Positions 7,038-14,863 are shown, counted from the first letter of the stretch. The stretch is DNA of 14,894 bases from CAIUVD01 sp044338255 (GCA_044338255.1 JBIILZ010000098.1:1-14894); one strand, 5' to 3'. Program-made: numbers and translations. Notes: generated by a model from the letters alone, not told the origin.

Positions 7038-9464
7038 TCATTTGCCGGCCGCTTCCAATTGGCTGATGGCGGCCTGATAGGTTTGGGCCTCGGCTTTCAG
7101 CGCCAAGCTGGCGATGGCCTGCAGGTCCTTGGCCGAGATCTTGTTCCAGCGCAGGTAGACGGCGCCGCCGGAAGCATCCTTGAGCTCGAGGCCGTTTTCG
7201 AGACTGGCGCCGACCAAATCGGGATCGGTGAAGCCCTCGAGCACGCCGTGAAAACGCACGCCTTGCAGGCTTTCCAATTTATGCCCGAGAACCACGGTCA
7301 GTTCCGCCAATCTCTTGGCGGCGTCGTTATAGCCATCGATCTTGGCCGCCGCCGGAGTGCCCTCGACGGTTTTCCGCTGCGTTCGGATGAGTTCGTTCAG
7401 GCCGCTGAAATTCCACCCTGCCAAGAATTTCCCGGCCTGGGTCGCGACGAGATTGGTGGCATTGATACGCTCGTTTTCCACCGCCTGGATGGCGCGCGCG
7501 ATCTCCTGTTCCTGGGGGGTGTTCAACCACGCCGGCGGCAGTCCTTCACGCAGGGCCTTAAGGGCCGCGAGATCCTTATGGCTGGAAAGCAGCTTCATCT
7601 GTTCGCCGAGCCAGGCGACATAATCGGTCTTGGATTTCTCGACGCTGCTGAGGATATCGGCGAAACGCTCCTTCACCGCCGGATCGTTCTTGCCCTTGAA
7701 CGCATCCAGACGTTGGGCGGCAAGGTCGAAATTATGTTCATCGACGAGCTTATCGGCCTCGGCCTGGACCGCACTGAAGGCATCCTGGACCTGTTCGACC
7801 TGATGACGACGGAGCAGTTCCTCGATGCGCTCGGCCAAGGACGAACGCTTGGCGAGCAGTTGCGCGGACAGGCCGGCCGAGGGAATATCCGCCAGCATCT
7901 TGTGCAGTTCCGGGAATTTGAGCTGATCGGCCGGACGCCCGAGTTCACGATCAAGATCGTTCAATTGTCCGGGGACCTTGTTCAGGTCCGTACCGACGAC
8001 GACCGCCGGCTCGACGCCGCTGGGCGTGGGCATGGCGGCTTCTTGCGTCGCTGCGACAGCGACTTCTTGCGTCGCTGCGTCAGCGGCTTCCTGCGTCGCT
8101 GCGACTGGCGGCTTGATAACGGTCTCGGCCGGCGGCGAACGCAGGGCCATGACCAGCACCACCACCAGGACCGCGACCAGCACCAGGGCTCCCACGACCT
8201 GCTGCAGCCGGCTCTTGGCGGCGGGGAGATTGATCTGGCCGCTTTCCTCGGGAGTGAGATCGATGGGGTCGACACTGCCTGGCTTCACGCCTTGGGCATA
8301 ACGGCGCAGCATCACCGTCTCGCTACCGGCGCGATCCTTTGAAAAGCCCTTGCCGGCGAGGATGCGATCGATCTCGGTCTCGATCTCCTTCGCCGACTGG
8401 TAACGCTCATCGGGATTCTTGGCGAGCAGCTTCTCGACGAGATTGACGACCTCCTGCTGAACCAGCGGATTGAGCGCCTTCAGCGAGGGAATGGGCTCCA
8501 TGACGTGGGCCTTGAGGACCTCGGTGGGCGTCGAGCCGTGATAGACGGTCTTGCCTGAAAGCAGATGGAAGAGGGTCGCACCAAGGGAATAGAGGTCGAC
8601 GCGATGATCGATCTTCTTGCCCAGGGCCGATTCCGGAGCCATGTAATGCGGCGTACCCATGATCTTCTTCGGGCCGTCTTCGGCGGCGACTTCATCGAAG
8701 GTCTTGCTGATCCCGAGATCGGCGAGCTTCACCACCTCGTTCGAGCCGACCATGATGTTGTCGGGCTTGATGTCCTGATGGATCAACCGATGGGCGTGCG
8801 CGTAATCGAGAGCCCGCGCCACCTGGCGGGTGATTTCCAGGGCCGCTTCGACTTCCAGCTGACCATGCCCCTTGAGCATCTGCATGCAGGTCGGGCCATC
8901 GACGTATTCCATCGAGAAGAAATGGATATCGTTCTCGGTGCCGACGTCATGCACCTGGATGATGTTCTGATGATTGAGCTTGCCGGCGGCGCGGGCTTCG
9001 CCGATGAACTGATCGACCCACTTGCTCTTCTGGCCGTATTTCGGGCTGAGGATCTTCAACGCCACTTCCCGGGCCATGGAGCGCTGCTGGGCCTTGTAGA
9101 CGATACCCATGCCGCCTTCGCCGAGCTTCTCATGGAGCTCGTACTTGACCACGAGATCAGCGAGTTCGACGTCACCGGGTTCACGCACGAAGAGGAATTC
9201 GACCTCACCGACGCGGATGCGATCGCCGAAGGAAAGCAGGCGTTCATTGACCTTCTTGCCGTTAAGCTGGGTGCCGTTGCGCGATCCCAGATCCACGAGG
9301 CTGAAGAGCCGCCCATCGCGGCGCACCTGACAATGGGCCCGCGAGGCCATGTTGTCGATGATCTGCACATCGGCATTGGATTGACGACCCATGACCGTCT
9401 GATCCTTTACCAGCATGAACTCGCCGCCGGCGGTGGGTCCGGATTGGGCAACCAATTTAGCCAT
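7038..9464 (-). CDS. FHA domain-containing Ser/Thr protein kinase with one membrane span
   Basis: The 808-residue protein begins with an FHA phosphothreonine-binding domain: GR 26-27, SRAH 41-44, SRNG 61-64. A Hanks-type kinase domain spans about 108-370, with GEGGMG loop 115-120, Lys137 in ALKIL, catalytic loop HQDIKPDN 229-236, DLG 249-251, MAPE 275-278 and DHRVDLYSLG 286-295. HRD is HQD (non-RD) and DFG is DLG, but the catalytic Asp231, Asn236 and metal Asp249 remain. A membrane helix follows (about 423-441), then a three-fold AATQEA-type repeat (455-477). The remaining roughly 330 residues are predicted outside the cytoplasm, helix-rich, and end in a segment with LENGLELKD and AVYLRWNKIS; I cannot assign their family. 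ATG 9464 starts right before the FHA fold, whereas the longer frame to 9542 adds unconserved sequence. No strong SD is seen. It probably precedes rsgA in one transcript. Confidence 0.93.
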   Translation of the reverse strand: MAKLVAQSGPTAGGEFMLVKDQTVMGRQSNADVQIIDNMASRAHCQVRRDGRLFSLVDLGSRNGTQLNGKKVNERLLSFGDRIRVGEVEFLFVREPGDVELADLVVKYELHEKLGEGGMGIVYKAQQRSMAREVALKILSPKYGQKSKWVDQFIGEARAAGKLNHQNIIQVHDVGTENDIHFFSMEYVDGPTCMQMLKGHGQLEVEAALEITRQVARALDYAHAHRLIHQDIKPDNIMVGSNEVVKLADLGISKTFDEVAAEDGPKKIMGTPHYMAPESALGKKIDHRVDLYSLGATLFHLLSGKTVYHGSTPTEVLKAHVMEPIPSLKALNPLVQQEVVNLVEKLLAKNPDERYQSAKEIETEIDRILAGKGFSKDRAGSETVMLRRYAQGVKPGSVDPIDLTPEESGQINLPAAKSRLQQVVGALVLVAVLVVVLVMALRSPPAETVIKPPVAATQEAADAATQEVAVAATQEAAMPTPSGVEPAVVVGTDLNKVPGQLNDLDRELGRPADQLKFPELHKMLADIPSAGLSAQLLAKRSSLAERIEELLRRHQVEQVQDAFSAVQAEADKLVDEHNFDLAAQRLDAFKGKNDPAVKERFADILSSVEKSKTDYVAWLGEQMKLLSSHKDLAALKALREGLPPAWLNTPQEQEIARAIQAVENERINATNLVATQAGKFLAGWNFSGLNELIRTQRKTVEGTPAAAKIDGYNDAAKRLAELTVVLGHKLESLQGVRFHGVLEGFTDPDLVGASLENGLELKDASGGAVYLRWNKISAKDLQAIASLALKAEAQTYQAAISQLEAAGK
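8037..8108. repeat. 24-bp tandem repeat (3 copies) inside the FHA kinase gene
   Basis: Three near-identical 24-bp units (8037-8060, 8061-8084, 8085-8108) share the core TTGCGTCGCTGCG, or TCCTGCGTCGCTGCG in the last. They encode an eight-residue A-A-T-Q-E-x-A-x repeat directly after the membrane helix. This is probably a flexible spacer, and its copy number could vary between strains. Confidence 0.85.
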
Positions 9465-9630
9465 AAGAAGCAGCGTCCACGTTGTAGGGATCGACTCAGG
9501 AGGGTGCAGCCTAGCTCGCAAACTCGCCACGGCAAACCGCACGCCGTGTCATCGCGCTGAAAGTTCATGTCGTTATACAAGGCGAGGGCCGCAGCGTTGA
9601 GTGGCATGCACACCCGGGTAGGGTTCAACA
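9465..9630. other. Divergent intergenic region between FHA kinase and lpxB
   Basis: These 166 bases must hold the start signals for two divergent transcripts. An AT-rich GTTATACAA (9572-9580) offers a -10-like hexamer on either strand (TATACA plus, TATAAC minus), but neither has a convincing -35 at the right distance. AGGG (9620-9623), seven bases before the ATG, is a weak ribosome binding site for lpxB. No clear operator or hairpin was found. Confidence 0.4.
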
Positions 9631-10848
9631 ATGTCCATTGCCCCGTCCTGCGATCTCGTGGTGCTCACCGGTGAGCCATCCGGCGATGCATACGGGGCGG
9701 CGATCCTCGAAGCCCTGCGCGTCGCCCACCCCGACCTAGTGTGCGCGGCGATGGGCGGCGAGCACCTTCGCGCGGCTGGCGCCGAGATCGAACAACCGAT
9801 AGACGGGCTCGCGGTTATGGGCCTCGGCCCGGTTCTCGCCCGGCTTCCCGAATTCATCCGCCTGGGGCTGCGTCTTGAGCGCATGATCCGCTCGCGGCGG
9901 CCGAAGGTCATCCTGACCATCGACTACCCGGGGCTGAATTTACGACTACTTCGCAAGTTGCAGGATCTACGCCGCGAAGGCACGCGCTTCGTGCACCTCG
10001 TCGCCCCGCAGGTGTGGGCGTGGAAACCGCGCCGCGCCAAGGCCATCGCCGCCACCGTCGATCATCTGCTGTGCTTCTTCCCCTTCGAGCCGCCGCTCTT
10101 CAATCGCTATGCCGCTCGTTATCCGGCCTTCCGGGCCGAGTTCGTGGGCCATCCGCTGGTCGACCTGGTGCACCAGATCGACACCACCCCGCTCGACCGC
10201 GATCAGGGTTGGAACGCCGCTGATCCGCTGCTGCTGCTGGCCCCCGGCAGCCGCCAGCGGGAGGTCGCCAAGCTGCTGAGCGTTTTCCATCAGGCCACCG
10301 AGATCGCCCTGCCGACGCTCGAACGTCTCAGCGGCCGCACCGTCCACGTCGCCGTCGCCCGCGTCCCCGAGCTGCCCCTCGACCTCTACCGCAAGGCCAC
10401 GCATTTCAACCTCATCGAAGGCAACTATCGCGCCCTCTGCGCACGTGCACGCTGCGGCCTCATCGCCTCGGGAACCGCGACCTTGGAGGCCGCCCTCGCC
10501 GGATTGCCGCATGTCATCGCCTATCGCACCGATCGCCTGACGGCGGCGGTGGCACGCCAACTCCTGCTCACCGAGCATGTCGGGCTGCCCAATATCGTCG
10601 CCGATGCGCGCATCCTGCCGGAGGTCCTCCAGGACCAGCTGACGCCGCAGCGCCTCGCCCAGCACCTCATGCAGCAATGGGCCGAGGGCGCGGTGCGCAC
10701 AGCGGTGCGTAGCGGCCTGAACCTGACCCGCGAACGCCTCGGTGCCGGAGGCGCGATCGCCCGCATCACCCAGGCCCTGAACCTCGAACTCGACCTCGGC
10801 ACCCGCCGCCAGACGCACGACCTACGCTCAGCAACGGAGATGATGTGA
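9631..10848 (+). CDS. lpxB: Lipid-A-disaccharide synthase
   Basis: LpxB condenses UDP-2,3-diacylglucosamine with lipid X to make the lipid A disaccharide at the inner face of the cytoplasmic membrane. The 405-residue protein is slightly longer than the usual ~380. It carries GEPSGD (14-19), AMGGEHLRAAG, VMGLGPVLARLPE, IDYPGLNLRL, APQVWAWKPRR, FFPFEPPLF, FVGHPLVDLV, LLAPGSRQREVAKLL and SGTATLEAALAGLP. All match the conserved blocks of this GT19 glycosyltransferase family. It shows the cell makes lipid A, hence an outer membrane. The usual neighbours lpxA, lpxD and fabZ are absent. Its stop codon overlaps the GTG start of yicC (GTGA), so the two are translationally coupled. Confidence 0.95.
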   Translation: MSIAPSCDLVVLTGEPSGDAYGAAILEALRVAHPDLVCAAMGGEHLRAAGAEIEQPIDGLAVMGLGPVLARLPEFIRLGLRLERMIRSRRPKVILTIDYPGLNLRLLRKLQDLRREGTRFVHLVAPQVWAWKPRRAKAIAATVDHLLCFFPFEPPLFNRYAARYPAFRAEFVGHPLVDLVHQIDTTPLDRDQGWNAADPLLLLAPGSRQREVAKLLSVFHQATEIALPTLERLSGRTVHVAVARVPELPLDLYRKATHFNLIEGNYRALCARARCGLIASGTATLEAALAGLPHVIAYRTDRLTAAVARQLLLTEHVGLPNIVADARILPEVLQDQLTPQRLAQHLMQQWAEGAVRTAVRSGLNLTRERLGAGGAIARITQALNLELDLGTRRQTHDLRSATEMM

Positions 10849-11702
10849 TCCTTTCAATGACCGGCTTCGGTGCCGGGCGGGCCGCCGATCCACGCGGCGA
10901 GGTGCGGGTCGTGATCAGCTCTGTCAATCATCGCGGCTGGCAGCTGCAACTGCGCAGCGAACTCAATGACGTGACCCTCGAAGACGAATTGAAGACCCAG
11001 CTGCGCACGGCCCTGGTACGGGGATCGGTGAGCGTGCAGATCACGGTGTTCACCGCCAACGGCCCCGGTCACGAGGCCATCGACGCGGCGGCGGTCACCG
11101 CCGCCTGGCAGGAGCTCGCCCAGCTCGCCCGCGAGCTCGCGGCGCCAGTGCCGGCTATCGAGCACGTCGCCCGCCTCCTGCCCGCGCGCAGCGCGGCCGT
11201 CGCCTGGGGCGACCTGGTGCGGCTGGCGCTGGGCGATGCCCTGGCCGATCTGCAGCGCGTCCGTGCCAGCGAAGGCGCGGCGCTGATGAAGGCCCTTACC
11301 CAGTACGCGACGCAGTTGCGCAGCCTGCACCAGCGCCTGCAGGTCCGCGCCGCCGAGCGCATGCCCGCGTACCGCGAGCAGCTGCTGAAACGGCTCAGCG
11401 AGGTTCTCGCCGGCCAGGCCCTGGTGACCCCCGAGCACCTCGTACGTGAACTCGCCATCCATGCCGAGCGCATCGATATCAGCGAAGAACTAGTGCGCCT
11501 GGGCGCGCACCTCGAGGCCCTCGACGGGCTGCTCGCCGGGGGCAGTGAGATCGGGCGCAAGCTCGACTTCCTGGCCCAGGAGATCGGCCGCGAGATCAAC
11601 ACCACCGGCGCCAAGGCCAACGATGTCGCGCTCACCGCCCTGGTCCTCGAAGCCAAACTCGCCCTTGATCAAATCAAGGAACAGGCCGCCAATGTCGCCT
11701 GA
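10845..11702 (+). CDS. yicC: YicC family endoribonuclease
   Basis: The product has 285 residues. The N-terminal signature is complete (MILSMTGFGAGRA, then SSVNHRGWQLQLR). The C-terminal DUF1732-type block is clear in KLDFLAQEIGREINTTGAKAND, split by family convention, ending KLALDQIKEQAANV. E. coli YicC is an endoribonuclease that takes part in small-RNA decay, and the fold is widely conserved. The GTG at 10845 is chosen because it gives the conserved M-I-x-S-M-T-G-F-G start, whereas the ATG at 10857 would lose four conserved residues. It overlaps the lpxB stop by four bases and the histidine kinase start by eleven. The usual neighbour gmk is not present. Confidence 0.93.
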   Translation: MILSMTGFGAGRAADPRGEVRVVISSVNHRGWQLQLRSELNDVTLEDELKTQLRTALVRGSVSVQITVFTANGPGHEAIDAAAVTAAWQELAQLARELAAPVPAIEHVARLLPARSAAVAWGDLVRLALGDALADLQRVRASEGAALMKALTQYATQLRSLHQRLQVRAAERMPAYREQLLKRLSEVLAGQALVTPEHLVRELAIHAERIDISEELVRLGAHLEALDGLLAGGSEIGRKLDFLAQEIGREINTTGAKANDVALTALVLEAKLALDQIKEQAANVA

Positions 11703-13113
11703 AGGCGCGCTCGTCGAGCCCACCGGCCTGGGCCGGCGCACCGCTCGGCTGCTGACCGCGCGCTACGTCTTCGCCATCCTCCTGGTCGCCATCCTCGCCA
11801 GCGCCGGACAGGTCCTCGTGCAGGTGGCGCTCTCACGTCAGGCCCACGATGCTCAAGTCATCAATCTCGCCGGACGCCAACGCAATTACAGCCAAGCGCT
11901 GTGCAAGAGCCTGATCGCGACCTTGAATCTGCCGGCGATCGAAGCCGAGATCGCATGGGCAGAAGCACGCGACATCCTGCCCCGCTGGCAGAAGGTCCAT
12001 GCCGGGCTGATCACCGGCGATCCAAGTCTCGATCTGCCGGTCAACGACAGCCCGGACCTCGCCCTGCGCTGGCAGGCCCTGCATCCGATCTTCGTCGACC
12101 TCTCGCAGCGCATCACCACCGCCATCGACAGCCAGCAGCTCGCCAGACCGAGCGTCAGAGATCTGCTCAGCGCTCAGCGCCGCTACCTGCAGGGCATGGA
12201 ATCCGTCGTCGAGCAGCTCGATCGCGAAGCCCGTCAGCGCGTACGCCAGACGCGCATCCTCGAAGGATCCTTGTTCGCCATCCTCTGCGTGGTGCTCATG
12301 GCCGAGGTGCTGTTCATCTTCCGCCCGGTGGTGCGCCGCATCCGCATCGAGATCGATGGCCGTGAGCGCGCCGAGGAAGCCGCCATCGAACGTGAAGTAG
12401 CCGAGGTCAGCGGCCGCCTCGAGCGCCGCATCGGCCAGGATCTCCACGATGGTCTGGGCCAGGTCCTCACCGGCATCAGTTTCCAATTGAAGGCCCTGCA
12501 GCGCCGCCTGAGCGTCGCCGAGATCCGCGCCGAAGCCCTCAGTGAAGCCCACCGCAACGCCGCCGATATCACCTCTCAGGTGGCGCAGGCGATTGGCCAC
12601 ACGCGCACCCTGGCGCGCATGCTGCACCCGGTCGAGGCCGATGCCGACAGCCTGGGTACGGCGATGCGCGATCTTGGCGACATCGCTGAAAAAGTATTCG
12701 CGGTCCAGGCCTTGGTGCTGTGGGATGACGACCTACCGATTCCCGGCGCCCAGGATGAGGACGGCAACGATCAGCTCGTCGACAGCCAGGAGACGCCGCC
12801 GTCGATGCATCTCTACCGCATCGCCCAGGAGGCGATGTCGAATGCCATCCGCCACGGCGGGGCCAAGCATCTGTGGATCACCGGTACGGTCAGCGAGGGG
12901 CGCGGAGAGTTGATCATCGCCGACGATGGCAGCGGCTTCGTCCCGCCCAGTCCCACCAGCCTGCATGGGCCCCGCACCGGCATGGGACTGCGCATCATGG
13001 CCTTTCGCAGCGAGCGCATCGGCGGCCGCTTCAGCCTCGAACGCCGGCCCGAAGGCGGCATGCGCGTGACCGTCACCTGGCCGATCCTTTTGGGAAACAA
13101 CAAGCGTAGTTGA
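11692..13113 (+). CDS. NarX/HPK7-type sensor histidine kinase with PilJ-like periplasmic domain
   Basis: The 473-residue membrane kinase has TM helices at about 25-47 and 192-211. They flank a helical periplasmic domain that begins NLAGRQRNYSQALCK (58-72), which resembles the PilJ/NarX-type sensor start. The dimerisation region RRIGQDLHDGLGQVL (245-259), with His252, is the HisKA_3 phosphoacceptor box. ATP-binding motifs are the N-box EAMSNAIRHGG (380-390), G1 DDGSGF (411-416) and G2 GMGL (430-433). The ligand cannot be inferred. No response regulator lies next to it, so its partner is unknown. The ATG at 11692 lies inside yicC (11-base overlap) with AAGGA 11 bases upstream. The longer frame to 11545 would run far into yicC and is rejected. 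The stop is inside the AT-rich promoter candidate of the next gene. Confidence 0.9.
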   Translation: MSPEGALVEPTGLGRRTARLLTARYVFAILLVAILASAGQVLVQVALSRQAHDAQVINLAGRQRNYSQALCKSLIATLNLPAIEAEIAWAEARDILPRWQKVHAGLITGDPSLDLPVNDSPDLALRWQALHPIFVDLSQRITTAIDSQQLARPSVRDLLSAQRRYLQGMESVVEQLDREARQRVRQTRILEGSLFAILCVVLMAEVLFIFRPVVRRIRIEIDGRERAEEAAIEREVAEVSGRLERRIGQDLHDGLGQVLTGISFQLKALQRRLSVAEIRAEALSEAHRNAADITSQVAQAIGHTRTLARMLHPVEADADSLGTAMRDLGDIAEKVFAVQALVLWDDDLPIPGAQDEDGNDQLVDSQETPPSMHLYRIAQEAMSNAIRHGGAKHLWITGTVSEGRGELIIADDGSGFVPPSPTSLHGPRTGMGLRIMAFRSERIGGRFSLERRPEGGMRVTVTWPILLGNNKRS

Positions 13114-13126
13114 TTTAATCAATTAA
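13090..13126 (+). promoter_or_regulatory. Candidate extended -10 promoter with AT-rich palindromes before the GH13 gene
   Basis: TTGGGA (13090-13095), an 18-bp spacer, and TTTAAT (13114-13119) preceded by TGA (TG at 13111-13112) resemble a sigma70 promoter with an extended -10. Two overlapping palindromes cover it: TTGATTTAATCAA (13110-13122) and TTAATCAATTAA (13115-13126). This is the most AT-rich stretch nearby and overlaps the histidine kinase stop codon. Transcription from here would begin near 13126, favouring the ATG at 13146 for the GH13 gene. Confidence 0.4.
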
Positions 13127-13145
13127 TCGCGCCATGCTCGGGGCC

Positions 13146-14753
13146 ATGAAATACCCTGCCTGGCTGGCGACGGCAGCCGTCTACCAAGTCTACGTCAGTT
13201 CCTTCGCCGACAGCAATCACGACGGCATCGGCGATCTCCAGGGGCTCATCAGCAAACTCGATTACATCCACGAGCTGGGCTGCAATACGGTGTGGCTCAA
13301 TCCGGTGTTCGTATCGCCGTTCCGTGATGGCGGCTATGATCTCGCCGACTTCGATCACGTCGACCCGCGCTATGGCAGCGATGCCGACCTGCACCAGCTT
13401 TTCAGCGAGGCGCATAAGCGCGGCATGCGCGTGCTTCTGGATCTGGTCGCCGGCCACGTCTCCGACACCCATCCCTGGTTCATCGACAGCGCCAAGGGCA
13501 TTCCCGGCCCCTACCGCGACTGGTTCATCTGGACCGACAGCGTGCTCGACACCGGCACCAAGGCCCATCAGTTCGTGGTCGGCCACAGTCAGCGTGATGG
13601 CTGCTTCATGGCCAATTTCTTTTACCACCAGCCGGCACTCAATTACGGCTGGGAGGACCCTGATCCCGCCAAACCCTGGCAGCAGGGCGTCGATGCCCCG
13701 GGGCCGCGGGCGGTGCGCGCCGAACTCGAACGCATCATGCGCCATTGGCTGCAGGCCGGCTGCGATGGCTTCCGCGTCGACATGGCCAGTTCCCTGGTCA
13801 AATGCCAGAGCGGCACCAGCGAACGCGGGAGCAGCGAACTCTGGCGCACCCTGCGCGCCAGCCTCGAACGTGATTTTCCGGACTGCGCCCTAGTCTCGGA
13901 ATGGAGCTGGCCTGAAAAAGCCATCAATGCCGGCTTCCACCTCGATTTCCTGATTCATTTCAACCAGACCCCCTACCTCGCCCTGACCCGGCCCAGTTTC
14001 TTTCCGCCGAAGGTCGACGAGGCCATCCTCCACCCCAACGGCAAGGGCGACATCCGCGCCTTCCTCGATCCGCTGTTGCGTCAATTGCAACTCATCGGTG
14101 ATCGCGGCCTGATCTCGTTGCCCACCGGCAACCACGATTTCTGCCGGCTCGCTTTCGGCCGCAGCCCAACCGATCTGCGCGTGGCCCTGGCAACCCTGCT
14201 GACCTTGCCCGGCGTGCCGGTGATTTATTACGGTGACGAGATCGGCATGCGTGAAGTCCCTGGACTCAGCTCCAAGGAAGGCTCCTACTGGCGCACCGGC
14301 TGCCGCACGCCGATGCAATGGAACAACAGTACCAATGCCGGCTTTAGCACGGCCCCCGCCGAACAGCTCTATCTGCCGGTAGATCCCCAGAGCCATCGCC
14401 CGGATGTCGCGGATCAGGAGCAGAACCCCAACTCGCTGCTGCACCTCGTGCGGCGGATCCTTCGCCTGCGGCAGCACCTGCGCCACCTCGGCAACAGCGG
14501 TACCTTTCGCGTGCTCCACGGCGAGGCCGGCTCAGCGGTGCTCGCCTGGCAGCGCGGTAACGGATCCGAGACCGTCATCGTCGTGATCAATCCCGCCGGG
14601 CGCACGGAGACCGTGGCCCTCGCCCTGCCCGGCACGACGCAGCTCGACCCCCTCATCAACGAGGGGATCATCGCCACCTGCTCCGCCGGCGGCTGGCAGT
14701 TGAACTGCGCCGCCCGTGGCTTCGCGCTGTTCATCCCCCGTTCACCGCTGTAA
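13146..14753 (+). CDS. GH13 family alpha-glucan-active enzyme (alpha-amylase/glucosidase/trehalose synthase-like)
   Basis: The 535-residue (β/α)8 enzyme acts on alpha-glucosidic bonds. Visible are the calcium-loop-like DSNHDGIGD (22-30), region I DLVAGHVSDTHPWF (99-112), region II GFRVDMA with nucleophile Asp212, region III LVSEW with acid/base Glu252, and region IV TGNHD with Asp331. RTPMQWNNSTNAGFS and the QNPNSLLHLVRRI helix are typical of oligo-1,6-glucosidase and trehalose-synthase relatives. A β-sandwich tail follows. Region I has Gly where most members have Asn (DxxxNH), although His104 is kept. Substrate and hydrolase-versus-transferase activity cannot be decided. No signal peptide is seen, so it is probably cytoplasmic. 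The ATG at 13146 has GGGG six bases before it. The ATG at 13134 has no SD and would add four residues. It is probably transcribed separately from the upstream operon. Confidence 0.9.
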   Translation: MKYPAWLATAAVYQVYVSSFADSNHDGIGDLQGLISKLDYIHELGCNTVWLNPVFVSPFRDGGYDLADFDHVDPRYGSDADLHQLFSEAHKRGMRVLLDLVAGHVSDTHPWFIDSAKGIPGPYRDWFIWTDSVLDTGTKAHQFVVGHSQRDGCFMANFFYHQPALNYGWEDPDPAKPWQQGVDAPGPRAVRAELERIMRHWLQAGCDGFRVDMASSLVKCQSGTSERGSSELWRTLRASLERDFPDCALVSEWSWPEKAINAGFHLDFLIHFNQTPYLALTRPSFFPPKVDEAILHPNGKGDIRAFLDPLLRQLQLIGDRGLISLPTGNHDFCRLAFGRSPTDLRVALATLLTLPGVPVIYYGDEIGMREVPGLSSKEGSYWRTGCRTPMQWNNSTNAGFSTAPAEQLYLPVDPQSHRPDVADQEQNPNSLLHLVRRILRLRQHLRHLGNSGTFRVLHGEAGSAVLAWQRGNGSETVIVVINPAGRTETVALALPGTTQLDPLINEGIIATCSAGGWQLNCAARGFALFIPRSPL

Positions 14754-14762
14754 GGATCCAAA

Positions 14763-14792
14763 GAGCCTGTCGGGAATAGATTCAGTCGGCTC
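14763..14792 (+). mobile_element. Partial copy of the foldback-element terminus
   Basis: GAGCCTGTCGGGAATAGATT and the following CAGTCGGCTC match the reverse complement of the element's right end (799-828) at 27 of 30 positions. It begins nine bases after the GH13 stop codon. Similarity fades after about 14792. The CTAG seen at the complete element is absent here (GGATCCAAA precedes it). It is either a decayed end or the start of a longer diverged element that continues beyond the window. Confidence 0.65.
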
Positions 14793-14803
14793 GATTCTGG
14801 GGG

Positions 14804-14863
14804 GGGCGCGGGCGACTCGCCCTCGTTCGATGACGTGAAATCGCGGGCGAGTCGCCCGCGCCC
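14804..14863. repeat. 19-bp perfect inverted repeat with nested palindrome
   Basis: The arms 14804-14822 (GGGCGCGGGCGACTCGCCC) and 14845-14863 are exact reverse complements separated by 22 nt. The right arm contains its own 19-base palindrome centred on 14851 (CGCGGGCGA-G-TCGCCCGCG, 14842-14860), so alternative hairpins are possible. It follows the GH13 stop by about 50 bases and could end or protect that transcript. It has no T-run. The GCGGGCGAGTCGCCCGC core looks like a dispersed REP-type palindrome, which is an inference. Confidence 0.7.

Noticed and set aside
6210..8342. A 710-codon plus-strand open frame antisense to rsgA and the FHA kinase gene
   Set aside because: It crosses two well-supported minus-strand genes. 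Its translation has low-complexity His/Gln/Asp composition typical of a mirror of GC-rich codons, and no recognisable domain.
9967..10818. Minus-strand frame opposite lpxB, and similar frames opposite yicC, the histidine kinase and the GH13 gene
   Set aside because: The opposite-strand proteins have full conserved motif sets. The mirror frames do not.
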